From positions 61,720 to 125,719 of the forward strand of contig JAJDAN010000004.1 in assembly GCA_029261855.1 (NCBI GenBank): a DNA stretch of 64,000 nt, read 5' to 3'. This document shows, in pieces, positions 53,013-61,327 of the stretch. The stretch is from Deltaproteobacteria bacterium (lineage in GTDB: Bacteria; Myxococcota_A; UBA9160; UBA4427). Position numbers and translations under genes: made by a program. The number at the start of each line of letters is the position of its first letter. The stretch's first letter is position 1. The notes under the pieces are model-generated. The model had not been told where the DNA came from. It saw nothing but the letters and a program-made list of their open reading frames with translations, and did no database searches.

Positions 53013-53762
53013 GTGGGTAGCGCGCTGCTAGCGGTCGCCGCGGCAAACGCGCTCTTCGTGGTCGCTTGCGGAACGGTCAGCGTGAGACTGCTGATGCTGT
53101 CTCGTCGCACCCAGCAGCTACCGGAGTTCTACCTCGGGGCCGGCTTCTCGTGCATGGTCGTGTCGCTCCCCTTCATGGGACTGAGCGGACTCGGCCGGGC
53201 GACCGCGGGCGATGTCGACCTGCTGCTGCTCGCCGTCGGACTGCTGCTGTTCTGGCTGGCAGTCAGCACCCAGGCCGCCTTCACCTGGACGGCCTTCCGG
53301 CCCCGGGCCGCCTGGGCGGAGAACCTCGTCCTGGGCATCGGCGCCACCCAGGCGGTGCTCACCGGCGGCGCGCTGTACGCGCTGGGCGCCGCGCCGCCCG
53401 ACACGCCGAGCTTCGATGCGGCCTTCCACTGGATGCAGTTCCTGCGCGTCCCGATCGGCGTCGTCTACCTGTGGACGAGCATCGAATCGTGGTTGCAGTA
53501 CGCCATGGCGAGACGGCGGAACCGCATCGGTCTGGGCGATCCCGTCACCACGGATCGCATCCTGCTGTGGGCGATCAACTCCCTGCTCGGCGTAGTCACC
53601 GTCGTCGTATCGACCCTGCTCCACCTCGACTCGCGCGGTCCCTTCGCCGATCCGCGAGCGGCCATCGCGCTGGGCGTCTCGGGTCTGATCGGGGCGTTCG
53701 TGCTCTATCTCGCCTTCATGCCTCCCGCCTGGTACCTGCGTCGCGTGCACGCCCGGTCCTAG
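53013..53762 (+). CDS. Hypothetical polytopic membrane protein, about seven spans
   Basis: 249 residues from GTG. About seven hydrophobic segments, for example LLAVAAANALFVVACGTVSV, LLLLAVGLLLFWLAVSTQAA, VLGIGATQAVLTGGALYALG and ALGVSGLIGAFVLYLAFMPP. Conserved-looking residues between spans include FTWTAFRPRAAW and WTSIESWLQYAMARRRNR. The layout is reminiscent of seven-span sensor input domains, with no output domain attached, and no family is recognised. It follows the lectin-like gene by 29 bp; its TAG stop lies within the right inverted repeat. Confidence 0.72.
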   Translation: MGSALLAVAAANALFVVACGTVSVRLLMLSRRTQQLPEFYLGAGFSCMVVSLPFMGLSGLGRATAGDVDLLLLAVGLLLFWLAVSTQAAFTWTAFRPRAAWAENLVLGIGATQAVLTGGALYALGAAPPDTPSFDAAFHWMQFLRVPIGVVYLWTSIESWLQYAMARRRNRIGLGDPVTTDRILLWAINSLLGVVTVVVSTLLHLDSRGPFADPRAAIALGVSGLIGAFVLYLAFMPPAWYLRRVHARS

Positions 53763-53851
53763 CCCCAATCCGTCATCGGTGTGGCACAGCGCGCGCTGGG
53801 CTTCTGCTGAACCCTGCGGATCTCCGCTTCCCGAGTGGGTTTCGTCGAGGG
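53757..53851 (-). repeat. 95-bp inverted repeat, right copy
   Basis: Fills the whole gap between the TAG stop of the membrane-protein gene (53760-53762) and the TAG stop of the convergent MTHFR-like gene (53854-53852). It begins TCCTAGCCCCAATCCGTCAT and ends at GGGCTAG. It is the reverse complement of the copy at 51881-51975 with about ten differences. Confidence 0.75.
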
Positions 53852-54661
53852 CTAGCAGAACACCGATCGCAGCCTCGCGGCGAACGCAGGGGTGGGGTCG
53901 ATGGGCGTCATCACGGCCAGTCCGTCGAACAAGGCGCTATCGGCAACCGCCCTGGCGAACGACTCGAAGTGTTCCCAACCCGCTTCGGCACCGTAGCGCT
54001 CGAGTCGCGACAGCAAGGCAGCCGGCAGCGGAACCCCGAGACGCCGCGAGATCCTCACCGCTGCCCGGGTCGAGAGCGCGGGCATCAGCATCGGGACGAC
54101 CCGGACCGATGGATGGTCCGCCTTCACGGCTTCGGCGTAGGGCCGCAGGGCCTCGAGGTCGAAGCTGACCTGGGTCTGCACGGCCTCGGCGCCTGACCGA
54201 AGCTTCGCATCGAGGTTGGCGAGCACGCGCGCACGTGTCTTGGGCCCCTGGGCGGCAAACGGATTCAGGCTGACCGACACACTCGCGCCCGGCAGCAGCC
54301 GGCGCACCATCCGCACCACCTCCCGAATCCGGGGTGTGTCCTCTTCGTCCTCGGCCTTGTACTCCCCGCGCAGGCACAGCACCCGCCGGACACCGGCTCG
54401 GGCGGCGAAGGCCAGATCGTCCTCGATCTGCTGAGCGCGACGACCTCGATTCGGGAGGTGCCAGACCGGATCGAAGCCGTGCCGCGCCAAGACGATGGAC
54501 GCCGGCAGGCTCCCCCAGCGGTCGACCCGATGGATCACGTTGACCCGGTTCGCGCGGGCACCGAGGCAACCCGCACGGCGCAGCAACACCGACGCCCGGG
54601 GCCGGGCCGGCGGCGTAATCTCGAGTGTGAGCGGAAGTGCCGTGAGCATGCGGCGCACCAT
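53852..54661 (-). CDS. Methylenetetrahydrofolate reductase-like protein
   Basis: 269 residues of the MTHFR/FAD-linked TIM-barrel family: ALPLTLEITPPARPRASVLL (the E-x-x-P start), SLPASIVLARHGFDPVWHLP, RRVLCLRGEYKAEDEED, SGAEAVQTQVSFDLEALRPY and VRVVPMLMPALSTRAAVRIS. Usual MetF enzymes reduce 5,10-methylene-THF to 5-methyl-THF. The substrate-binding Q/F region TQVSFD (normally TQxFFD) is slightly changed, and the length is at the short end, so a divergent C1 or flavin role is possible. It is divergent from the LysR gene with a 50-bp gap. Confidence 0.8.
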   Translation of the reverse strand: MVRRMLTALPLTLEITPPARPRASVLLRRAGCLGARANRVNVIHRVDRWGSLPASIVLARHGFDPVWHLPNRGRRAQQIEDDLAFAARAGVRRVLCLRGEYKAEDEEDTPRIREVVRMVRRLLPGASVSVSLNPFAAQGPKTRARVLANLDAKLRSGAEAVQTQVSFDLEALRPYAEAVKADHPSVRVVPMLMPALSTRAAVRISRRLGVPLPAALLSRLERYGAEAGWEHFESFARAVADSALFDGLAVMTPIDPTPAFAARLRSVFC

Positions 54662-54694
54662 CGCCCGAAGTCATTGACAAGTAAAGTGAAACGT

Positions 54695-54727
54695 TAGAAC
54701 TTGATCGTTCTATGAAATCGAACGATC
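54695..54727. promoter_or_regulatory. Overlapping inverted repeats at the LysR start, candidate LysR operator
   Basis: TAGAAC-TTGATC-GTTCTA (54695-54712) has 6-bp perfect arms, and GATCGTTC-N9-GAACGATC (54703-54727) has 8-bp perfect arms and spans the start codon. A TTGACA hexamer lies at 54674-54679 in an AT-rich patch. This fits LysR binding with autorepression and control of the divergent MTHFR-like gene. Confidence 0.6.
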
Positions 54728-55662
54728 TCATCGACCCCCGAGGCTTCGGCGATCTCGACCCGGCCCGGATCGACCTCAACAAGCTGCGCACCTTCGCGGT
54801 GATCGCGGAGACGGGGGGCGTCAGCGCGGCAGCGACCCGGCTGTCGCTCAGTCGGTCCGCGGTGAGCCATAGCCTGGCCGGCCTCGAAGCGGCGCTGGGT
54901 GTGGCCCTGTTCCTGCGCGTCGGCAAGCGACTCGTGCTGACGCGGGAGGGAAGCTTGCTGCGGCACGCGTACGGGGATGCCGAGGTCCGCATCGCGGACG
55001 CCCTGTCGTCGATCGGCGAAGCGATGACTGAAGTGCGCGGGCAGCTGCGGGTGGGCCTCTATCCCGGCTTCTCTCGCTTCCGCCTCGCCGGGCTGCTCGA
55101 CGCGTTCCTCGGCGCGCACCGGGGGACCCGCTGCCGTCTCGTCCACGGGTCGCGGCGAGAGCTTCTCGCGCAGCTGCAAGACGGACGCCTCGACTTCGTG
55201 CTGTCCCTCGACCCGGACGAGACCCGAACCGCGAGCCGGATCGAAACGCGACCCGTCTTCTCACAATCCCTCGTGCTCGCGCTCGCGAAGGGCGTTCGCA
55301 TGAAGGGGCGGGGTTGGGACCGCATCGCCGGGCTTCCCATCGTCGACTACTTCCGGAACGAGCCGCTGATCGACCGTTGGGTGGATCACCACTACCCCGA
55401 CAGCGAGTCCCCGCACCGTGTCCCGCGCAGTCACGTGCGAGCTTGGGTGGGGAGCGGCACCGATGTCGCGCTCGAGCTGACCCGACGAGGTGTCGGCGCC
55501 TGCGTACTGCCCGAGGACCTGGTGGCTCCCTACCAGCAGGACGGCGACCTGCGGGTGGTGCGAGGCCCGCGGGACGTGCTGCGAGACCAGATCTGGCTCC
55601 ACCAGCTCGCCGATGCCCGCCCAACTGCCCTGCAGGCAGCATTCCGCGACGCGCTGTCCTAG
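54712..55662 (+). CDS. LysR family transcriptional regulator
   Basis: 316 residues; ATG at 54712. The winged HTH lies at about 20-80: LNKLRTFAVIAETGGVSAAA, TRLSLSRSAVSHSLAGLEAA and LGVALFLRVGKRLVLTREGS. The C-terminal periplasmic-binding-like sensing domain starts with GQLRVGLYPGFSRFRLAGLL. It presumably activates a promoter in response to a small co-inducer. It is divergent from the MTHFR-like gene and precedes the aldehyde oxidoreductase by 100 bp, so either could be its target. Its TAG stop begins a CTAG repeat. Confidence 0.9.
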   Translation: MKSNDLIDPRGFGDLDPARIDLNKLRTFAVIAETGGVSAAATRLSLSRSAVSHSLAGLEAALGVALFLRVGKRLVLTREGSLLRHAYGDAEVRIADALSSIGEAMTEVRGQLRVGLYPGFSRFRLAGLLDAFLGAHRGTRCRLVHGSRRELLAQLQDGRLDFVLSLDPDETRTASRIETRPVFSQSLVLALAKGVRMKGRGWDRIAGLPIVDYFRNEPLIDRWVDHHYPDSESPHRVPRSHVRAWVGSGTDVALELTRRGVGACVLPEDLVAPYQQDGDLRVVRGPRDVLRDQIWLHQLADARPTALQAAFRDALS

Positions 55663-55730
55663 GAACGTGCGCGGCCGAAGGCCGCGCACCCGCAGCAAGA
55701 CGAAACCCCGGGTTCGACCAGCTAGGAGCA
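55659..55730. repeat. CTAG-bounded palindromic repeat after the LysR gene
   Basis: CTAGGAACGTGCGCGGCC is followed by GGCCGCGCACCCGCAGCAAG, forming a strong GTGCGCGGCC/GGCCGCGCAC hairpin with a GAA loop, then GGGTTCGACCAGCTAGGAGC. The same module occurs in reverse at 63857-64000 and at the end of the ABC ATPase gene (35006-35046). The opening CTAG gives the LysR gene its TAG stop. Confidence 0.75.
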
Positions 55731-55762
55731 TGCGGCAGAAGGCCTGCTGTAGCCTCTCCGGC

Positions 55763-57517
55763 ATGATCTGCCCCGATGGCACTCCAGGCGCTTCGCCCGA
55801 CCAGAACGACCGCGTTCTGCGTGTCGACATGACGGCGGGAACCCTGAGTTTCGAGCCCTACCCCGCGGCCTGGCGGTTGCTCGGTGGCCGCGCCCTCACC
55901 GCCCGCGTGCTGGCTCGCGAATGCGATCCGCGATGCGACCCCCTCGGTCCGGACAACGTCCTCGTGGTGGCTCCCGGGTTGTTGTCGGGTAGCGCCGTGC
56001 CCACGTCAGGGCGCGTCTCCTTCGGCGCGCGCAGCCCGCTGACCGGCGGCATCAAGGAGGCGAACGCCGGTGGCAATGTCGGCCAGCACCTGATGCGACT
56101 CGGCGTGCGGGCCATCGTGGTGAGCGGACGGCCAGCGGAGGCGAGCCGGCGCTTCGGCCTCGAGATCGACGGCGCCGGCGCCCGTCTCGTCCCGGCGGAC
56201 GATCACGCCGGCCGCCTCAACTACGCGCTGTGCGAGTACCTCGACGCACGCTATCCCGCGACGGCTTCCTTCGCGGTGGTCGGCCCTGCCGGCGAACTGG
56301 GCATCAAGGGCGCCTCCATCGCCTGCACGGACCGGGAAGGCCGCCGCCCCACCCGACACGCGGCGCGCGGCGGACTCGGCGCGGTGATGGGCGCGAAGGG
56401 TCTCAAGTTCATCGCCGTCGACCCGGGAAGGCTCCCGGCGCGACCTCCCGCCGACCCCGCGGCCTTCGCGGTGATCGTCAAGCGCTTCACCCAGAAGAAG
56501 AAGGCGGCTTCCAGGGTCTACGAGCACGGAACCAGCGCGTTCGTCAACGTCGCCAACCTGCTGGACTCGCTGCCCACCCGCAACCGCCGGTCTGGCCGTG
56601 CGGACTTCGCGCCCCAGCTGGACGGGTCCGGGATCGTCGCCAGCTTCGCCGAACGCGGGGGCGAGATGCAGGCGTGCATGAACGGTTGCGTGGTGCAGTG
56701 CACCAACAAGGTGCACGCACCGGACGGCAGCCACGAAACCTCGTCCCTCGAATTCGAGACCCTCGCGCTCCTGGGCGCCAACTGTGGCATCGAGACATGG
56801 GACGAAGTCGCCCAGCTCGACCGGTTGTGTGACGACGTGGGCGTCGACACCATCGAGATCGGAGCGGCGATCGGCGTCTACATGGACGCCGGGCGCATGG
56901 ACTACGGCGATCTGTCGGGCATGAAACAGCTGCTGGCCGAGATCGCCCGTGGATCCGCGCTGGGCCGCACCGTCGGAGACGGAGTCGTTTCGGTGGGCAA
57001 GAGCACCGGACACGACCGCGTCCCCGCCGTCAAGGGCCAGGCCATCGCCGCCTGGGAGCCCCGCACCCTGAACGCCACGGGCGTGACCTACGCGACGAGT
57101 GCCATGGGTGCCGATCACACGGCGGGGCTCTCCCTCGACCCGACGGTGCCCCGCGAAGAACTCGCGGCCACGTCGCAGATGCTGCAGATGATCAATGCCG
57201 CCAATGACTCGTCGGGCTGCTGCATGTTCCTGGGTTGCTCGCTCGACGACCTCCGCGAGCTGTATGGGGCCTTTTACGACACCGCGGTCTCACGCCAGGC
57301 GATCGGCGACATCGCGTGGCAGGTCCTCGAAGACGAATGGACCTTCAATCGACGAGCTGGCTTCACCGCGGCAGACGATCGTCTGCCCGAATGGATGGCG
57401 ACGGAAGCCCTGGGAACCTCGCGAGCGGTGTTCGACGTCCCCGACGACGTCATCCAGGCGGTATACGAGCGAATCGACGTGGGCGAAGCCCTCTACTCGT
57501 TCACGGCCTCCGGTTGA
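55763..57517 (+). CDS. Tungsten-type aldehyde:ferredoxin oxidoreductase (AOR) family protein
   Basis: 584 residues, slightly short for the family. The N-terminal tungstopterin region includes LLGGRALTARVLARECDPRC, SGRVSFGARSPLTGGIKEAN and GGNVGQHLMRLGVRAIVV. The iron-sulphur ligands read ACMNGCVVQC near residue 305 (C-x3-C-x3-C instead of C-x2-C-x3-C) and the distal Cys in SGCCMFLGC near 485. Family members oxidise aldehydes to acids with ferredoxin, or run in reverse to reduce acids, using W or Mo bis-pterin. It heads the co-directional series of biosynthetic genes, 58 bp before the next. Confidence 0.88.
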   Translation: MICPDGTPGASPDQNDRVLRVDMTAGTLSFEPYPAAWRLLGGRALTARVLARECDPRCDPLGPDNVLVVAPGLLSGSAVPTSGRVSFGARSPLTGGIKEANAGGNVGQHLMRLGVRAIVVSGRPAEASRRFGLEIDGAGARLVPADDHAGRLNYALCEYLDARYPATASFAVVGPAGELGIKGASIACTDREGRRPTRHAARGGLGAVMGAKGLKFIAVDPGRLPARPPADPAAFAVIVKRFTQKKKAASRVYEHGTSAFVNVANLLDSLPTRNRRSGRADFAPQLDGSGIVASFAERGGEMQACMNGCVVQCTNKVHAPDGSHETSSLEFETLALLGANCGIETWDEVAQLDRLCDDVGVDTIEIGAAIGVYMDAGRMDYGDLSGMKQLLAEIARGSALGRTVGDGVVSVGKSTGHDRVPAVKGQAIAAWEPRTLNATGVTYATSAMGADHTAGLSLDPTVPREELAATSQMLQMINAANDSSGCCMFLGCSLDDLRELYGAFYDTAVSRQAIGDIAWQVLEDEWTFNRRAGFTAADDRLPEWMATEALGTSRAVFDVPDDVIQAVYERIDVGEALYSFTASG

Positions 57518-57575
57518 GCCGCAAATCCGGGCTCTCCGACTGCTAGAGTTCCCAAGATCGGATTGGGAGGGGATC

Positions 57576-58616
57576 GTGGACTCCTCGTTGCTGAAGCAGC
57601 TCGAGTCAGAGCTGGACCTGAGCCGAAGCCAGGGCCACGTGTACAGCCATGGGGCCGAGCACACCGGCCGCTGGAACGACTGGTTCTCGCGTGGCCAGCA
57701 GTCTCTGGTGCGTGAGGACGGGCGACTCGCCCCCGATGTGCTGCGCGACTTCCGCAAGCTTCGGATCTTCACTGGCGACAATCCGGTCCACGACCCGAGC
57801 CTGCGAAACCCCTTGAACCTGGTTCACCCACGCCGCCGGGGCGAGCGAGCGCTACTCCGTCGCTGTCTCGAGATCCTCGAAGACTGCGGCTACGACGATC
57901 TGCTGCGCAGCTACCCCTCACCCGACGTGGGCAACCCCTACCTGTTCGAGCACAAGGGCCATCGCTACACGCATCGCTGGTTCAAGCACATCTACTCGCT
58001 GGGCCTGCTGCGAAAGACGCTCGCCGACCGGCTGGACCCCGGCTTCACTGCCGTCGACATCGGGTGTGCGTACGGGATCTTCTCGAGTCTGCTGCAGCAA
58101 GAGCATCCCGGGTCTCACCACGTCCTCGTCGACCTTCCGGAGCAACTGCTGCTGGCGTCGTACTTCCTGCGGCAGTATCGCCCCGGTGCGCGCATTGCCG
58201 GCGTCCGGGAACTGTCCGACCAGCAGTCGATCACGCGCGAATTTCTCGAGTCCTTCGATTTCGTCCTGATGCCGCCGCAGTACTACGATCGACTCGAGCC
58301 GGAAAGCAGTGACCTGATCACGAGCTTTGCTGCCCTCGGCGAACTCAAACGCTCCTTCTTCGACTACTACGTGAACGCACCGGTGTTTCGCAGCGCCCGC
58401 TTCCTGGCCACCGCGAACCCGGTGAATTCGGCGAGCATGTTCTCCGATTCGGACGTCACCGTCCTCGACTACCCGATCTGGGACCCGGCGAAGCGACTGC
58501 ACTTCGATGTGGCCCGGGCGTTCTTCCACCCCTACTCGTACCCGAAGGCGCGAACGCCCTTCTTCTACGAGATGAAAAAGTTTCACGTCTTCTTCGAGTA
58601 CGTCGGAGAGATGTAG
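57576..58616 (+). CDS. Putative sugar-type O-methyltransferase
   Basis: 346 residues from GTG with GGGAGGGG just before it. The SAM-binding core is FTAVDIGCAYGIFSSLLQQE near residue 160, followed by HVLVDLPEQLLLASYFLRQY. The long N-terminal part (RWNDWFSRGQQSLVREDGRL, DNPVHDPSLRNPLNLVHPRR) and PPQYYDRLEPESSDLITSFA match the putative sugar O-methyltransferase group found in glycan and natural-product clusters. Expected role is methylation of a hydroxyl on a precursor. It is separated from the CmoA-like gene by 14 bp. Confidence 0.78.
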   Translation: MDSSLLKQLESELDLSRSQGHVYSHGAEHTGRWNDWFSRGQQSLVREDGRLAPDVLRDFRKLRIFTGDNPVHDPSLRNPLNLVHPRRRGERALLRRCLEILEDCGYDDLLRSYPSPDVGNPYLFEHKGHRYTHRWFKHIYSLGLLRKTLADRLDPGFTAVDIGCAYGIFSSLLQQEHPGSHHVLVDLPEQLLLASYFLRQYRPGARIAGVRELSDQQSITREFLESFDFVLMPPQYYDRLEPESSDLITSFAALGELKRSFFDYYVNAPVFRSARFLATANPVNSASMFSDSDVTVLDYPIWDPAKRLHFDVARAFFHPYSYPKARTPFFYEMKKFHVFFEYVGEM

Positions 58617-58630
58617 TCGGGAGCAGGTCG

Positions 58631-59341
58631 ATGGCCAAGAAGAGCGGGGCGCACATCAGCGCAAAGAACGCCGCCTGGTCGTTCCAGGACGTCGCGGACG
58701 ACTTCGACGCGCACGTGGAGAAGTCGGTTCCGCTCTACAAGGAGGGGCACGAGCTGGTCTGCCAGCTCAGCGACTTCTTCCTCCACGACGGCTCGGTCGT
58801 CACCGAGCTGGGCACGTCGACCGGAGCACTCGCCCGGAGGTTCCTGAGGCACAACGAGGCCCGGGACGAGATCCGTTACATCGGCATCGACCGCGAGGCC
58901 ACGATGCTCGAGAAGGCGGCGAAGGAATGCGGAGACGCCCGCGCAACCTTCGTCCAGGCTGATCTCGTCGACTGCGAGATCGAGCCCTCGAGCATGGTTC
59001 TTTCGTACTACACGATGCAATTCGTTCACCCCCGGTCCCGTCAGGACGTCTTCACGCGCATCTACGAGAGTCTCGAATGGGGCGGTGCGCTCATCTTGTT
59101 CGAGAAGGTGCGCGCCCCCGACGCGCGCTTTCAGGACATCTCTGGTCAGATCTATCAGGAGTACAAGCTCGACCAGCACTTCAGTGAAGCCGAGATCCTG
59201 AACAAGCAGCGCAGCCTCAAGGGCATACTCGAGCCCTTCTCGACCCAGGGCAATCTCGACCTGATGCGACGCGCGGGCTTCGTCGACATCACGACGATCA
59301 TGAAATGGGTCTGCTTCGAAGGCTTCCTGGCGATCAAGTAG
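58631..59341 (+). CDS. CmoA-like SAM enzyme (carboxy-SAM synthase/methyltransferase family)
   Basis: 236 residues. The sequence follows E. coli CmoA (as I recall it) along most of its length: SFQDVADDFDAHVEKSVPLY, HDGSVVTELGTSTGALARRF, SMVLSYYTMQFVHPRSRQDV, FTRIYESLEWGGALILFEKV, FSEAEILNKQRSLKG and the end CFEGFLAIK. The Arg of the KxRS motif, which I recall as the CmoA ligand for the carboxylate of carboxy-SAM, is kept. CmoA makes carboxy-SAM from SAM and prephenate for tRNA modification, but no cmoB lies near; the neighbours are biosynthetic. It may supply carboxy-SAM, or be a methyltransferase on the same fold. Confidence 0.78.
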   Translation: MAKKSGAHISAKNAAWSFQDVADDFDAHVEKSVPLYKEGHELVCQLSDFFLHDGSVVTELGTSTGALARRFLRHNEARDEIRYIGIDREATMLEKAAKECGDARATFVQADLVDCEIEPSSMVLSYYTMQFVHPRSRQDVFTRIYESLEWGGALILFEKVRAPDARFQDISGQIYQEYKLDQHFSEAEILNKQRSLKGILEPFSTQGNLDLMRRAGFVDITTIMKWVCFEGFLAIK

Positions 59342-59367
59342 TCGAACGACACGAGCGGAGTGCAATC

Positions 59368-60879
59368 GTGCTGATCCAGATGCTCGAAGAGAACGCCCGC
59401 CGACACCCGGAGCGCACTGCGCTGCGCTGGCGTGGTACCTCCATCCGCTGGGATCAGCTTTCCGCCGCCGCGCGGGCGCGCGCCGACGAGCTTGAACGCG
59501 CCGGCGTCGGCGAGGGCGACGGCGTGGCCATCCTGCTGCCGAACAGCCCCGACTTCGTCGCATCGTTCCTGGCCGCGGCCAGCCTGGGAGCCGTCGCGAT
59601 CCCGTTGGACCCGAACTTCCGGAAGCGGGAAATCGAGGCGCGCCTCGCGGACGTCCGTCTCGCCGCGATCCTCTGCACGCCGGAGGGTTCCGACCGATGC
59701 ACCGCCATCGCCCGGAAGCACGAGCCCCCAACGCCTGTCTTCGTGAGCGAGCCGCACTTCAAGATCCCGAGCGAGGCGCCCGCTCCGTGGCCGCGGCCCA
59801 CCTCGACCCCCGACCTCCCGGTGCTGTACGGCTTCTCGTCCGGGACGACCGGGACGGCCAAACGGATCACGCGCACCCAGGGACACCTGGCGCACGAGGC
59901 CGCGGGATTCACGGCGACGACGGGTGTCGGGCCGGACGACCGCATCCTCGGGGTCGTCCCGTTCTTTCACGCGCACGGTCTCGGGAACTGCATCCTCGCG
60001 GCACTCCGCACGGGCGCCGCGCTCGTGGTCCTCGACCGTTTCGAACGGCGCGCGGTTCTCGACGCCATCCAGACGGAACGCGTGACGATCTTCCCGACCG
60101 TTCCCTTCCAGCTGCAACATCTCGCCGCGCGGGATACGGACGCCGACCTGTCGAGCCTACGCCTGTGCTTCACCGCGGGGACTGCACTGCCCGTCGCCAC
60201 CTTCGAGCAGGTGCGCGACCGACTCGGCATCGAGGCCCGCCAGCTCTACGGCTGTACCGAGGCCGGGTCCGTCTGCATCAATCTCTCGGACGCTGGTTCC
60301 GAAGGCCTGGGCGCGAGCTGCGAGTCGGTCGGGCGCCCCATCCAGGGCGTCGAGATCGCGATCCTCGACGAGCGGCGGAGCCGCTGCGGCCCGGGTGTGG
60401 TCGGGGAGGTCGCCCTGCGAAGCCCAGCTGCGGGCTGCGGCTATGCGGGTCTCGAAGCGCTGAACCAGGACGTCTTCCAGGGGGGCTGGTTCCGGACGGG
60501 TGACCTCGGCTCGCTGGACGAGGACGGACGGCTCCGGCTGTGCGGCCGTACCAAGCTCTTCATCGACGTGGCCGCAGGCAAGGTCGACCCGGTCGAGCTC
60601 GAGCGCTGCGCGACGGCGCACCCGAGCGTCGTCGAGGCCGCGGCCGTCGGTGTGCCGACCCGGAGCGGCGCCGAGATCATCAAACTCGTGGTTGCCGTGG
60701 GCGAACACTGGCGGGGCGACGAAAGCGCGCTCCGGCGCGAGATCATCGCGCTGTGCCGGGAGGATCTCGCAGAATACAAGCTCCCGCGAATCATCGAGGC
60801 GCGGCCGTCGCTTCCCCGCAACGCGGCCGGTAAGATGATCCGAGAAAAGCTCATAGAAGGAACGCGGAAAGTTGACTGA
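59368..60879 (+). CDS. AMP-dependent ligase, probable starter-loading enzyme
   Basis: 503 residues from GTG at 59368. Adenylation motifs are complete: LYGFSSGTTGTAKRITRTQG, QLYGCTEAGSVCINLSDAG, RTGDLGSLDEDGRLRLCGRT, and a normal A10 PRNAAGKMIREKLIEG that keeps the catalytic Lys. It activates a carboxylic acid as acyl-AMP and transfers it to CoA or, given the downstream carrier protein, to the ACP phosphopantetheine. Position next to the chorismate-lyase-like gene points to a 4-hydroxybenzoate-type substrate. The next gene begins 8 bp inside its end. Confidence 0.88.
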   Translation: MLIQMLEENARRHPERTALRWRGTSIRWDQLSAAARARADELERAGVGEGDGVAILLPNSPDFVASFLAAASLGAVAIPLDPNFRKREIEARLADVRLAAILCTPEGSDRCTAIARKHEPPTPVFVSEPHFKIPSEAPAPWPRPTSTPDLPVLYGFSSGTTGTAKRITRTQGHLAHEAAGFTATTGVGPDDRILGVVPFFHAHGLGNCILAALRTGAALVVLDRFERRAVLDAIQTERVTIFPTVPFQLQHLAARDTDADLSSLRLCFTAGTALPVATFEQVRDRLGIEARQLYGCTEAGSVCINLSDAGSEGLGASCESVGRPIQGVEIAILDERRSRCGPGVVGEVALRSPAAGCGYAGLEALNQDVFQGGWFRTGDLGSLDEDGRLRLCGRTKLFIDVAAGKVDPVELERCATAHPSVVEAAAVGVPTRSGAEIIKLVVAVGEHWRGDESALRREIIALCREDLAEYKLPRIIEARPSLPRNAAGKMIREKLIEGTRKVD

Positions 60880-61327
60880 GATCCTCGCCGTAGACGAGAT
60901 GCTGCAGAAGCTTCAAGGCTTCGACCCCCTGCGCCGCGTCCTGCTCGCGACGCCGGGCACCCTGCAGGGGACACTGTCTGCCTACTTCGGCCGGCCGATC
61001 GATATCGAGATGTCGAGCCAACGTCGGGACGGATCGACCATCGAGCGGGTCGTCGACCTCGTGCTGCGCGACGAGGGCACCGTCGCCTGCCACGCCGAGA
61101 GCCGCGTGGTGGTGGACGACGAACAGTTCTTGAAATTGGTGCTCGAGAAGCGCATCGGTCTCGGCCGGATCGCCCAGCTGCTGCACCGGGAGACTTCCTT
61201 CCTGCTTGAGACCGCGCACCAGAACGAGGACTCCTTCACCCGCAGCTACCGCCTCGCGGGCGAGGGCTTCGCCTTCCACATCGACGAAGAGTTCCCGGCC
61301 GTCCTCTATCCCGAGGCGCGCTCGTGA
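60872..61327 (+). CDS. Chorismate-lyase-like (UbiC/DUF98-type) protein
   Basis: 151 residues, TTG start at 60872 overlapping the ligase stop. The pattern DPLRRVLLATPGTLQGTLSA, RVVDLVLRDEGTVACHAESR and LEKRIGLGRIAQLLHRETSF follows the chorismate pyruvate-lyase/DUF98 fold, in which an R(V)LL-T-GTL start, an A-S strand and the IG-LL-E segment line the pocket. Such proteins convert chorismate to 4-hydroxybenzoate and pyruvate, the starter of xanthomonadin- and aryl-polyene-like pigments. The match is remote and rests on pattern only; the catalytic Arg/Glu can be proposed but not proven. Confidence 0.65.
   Translation: MTEILAVDEMLQKLQGFDPLRRVLLATPGTLQGTLSAYFGRPIDIEMSSQRRDGSTIERVVDLVLRDEGTVACHAESRVVVDDEQFLKLVLEKRIGLGRIAQLLHRETSFLLETAHQNEDSFTRSYRLAGEGFAFHIDEEFPAVLYPEARS

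Noticed and set aside
51758..53851. Insertion sequence bounded by the inverted repeats
   Set aside because: No transposase is encoded between the repeats and no clear target duplication is visible, so only a cassette flanked by repeats is claimed.
58631..59341. Plain UbiE/generic methyltransferase assignment
   Set aside because: The similarity in the QFVHPRSRQ, GGALILFEK and KQRS segments is specific to CmoA and runs to the C-terminus, so the CmoA-like call is preferred, while activity stays open.
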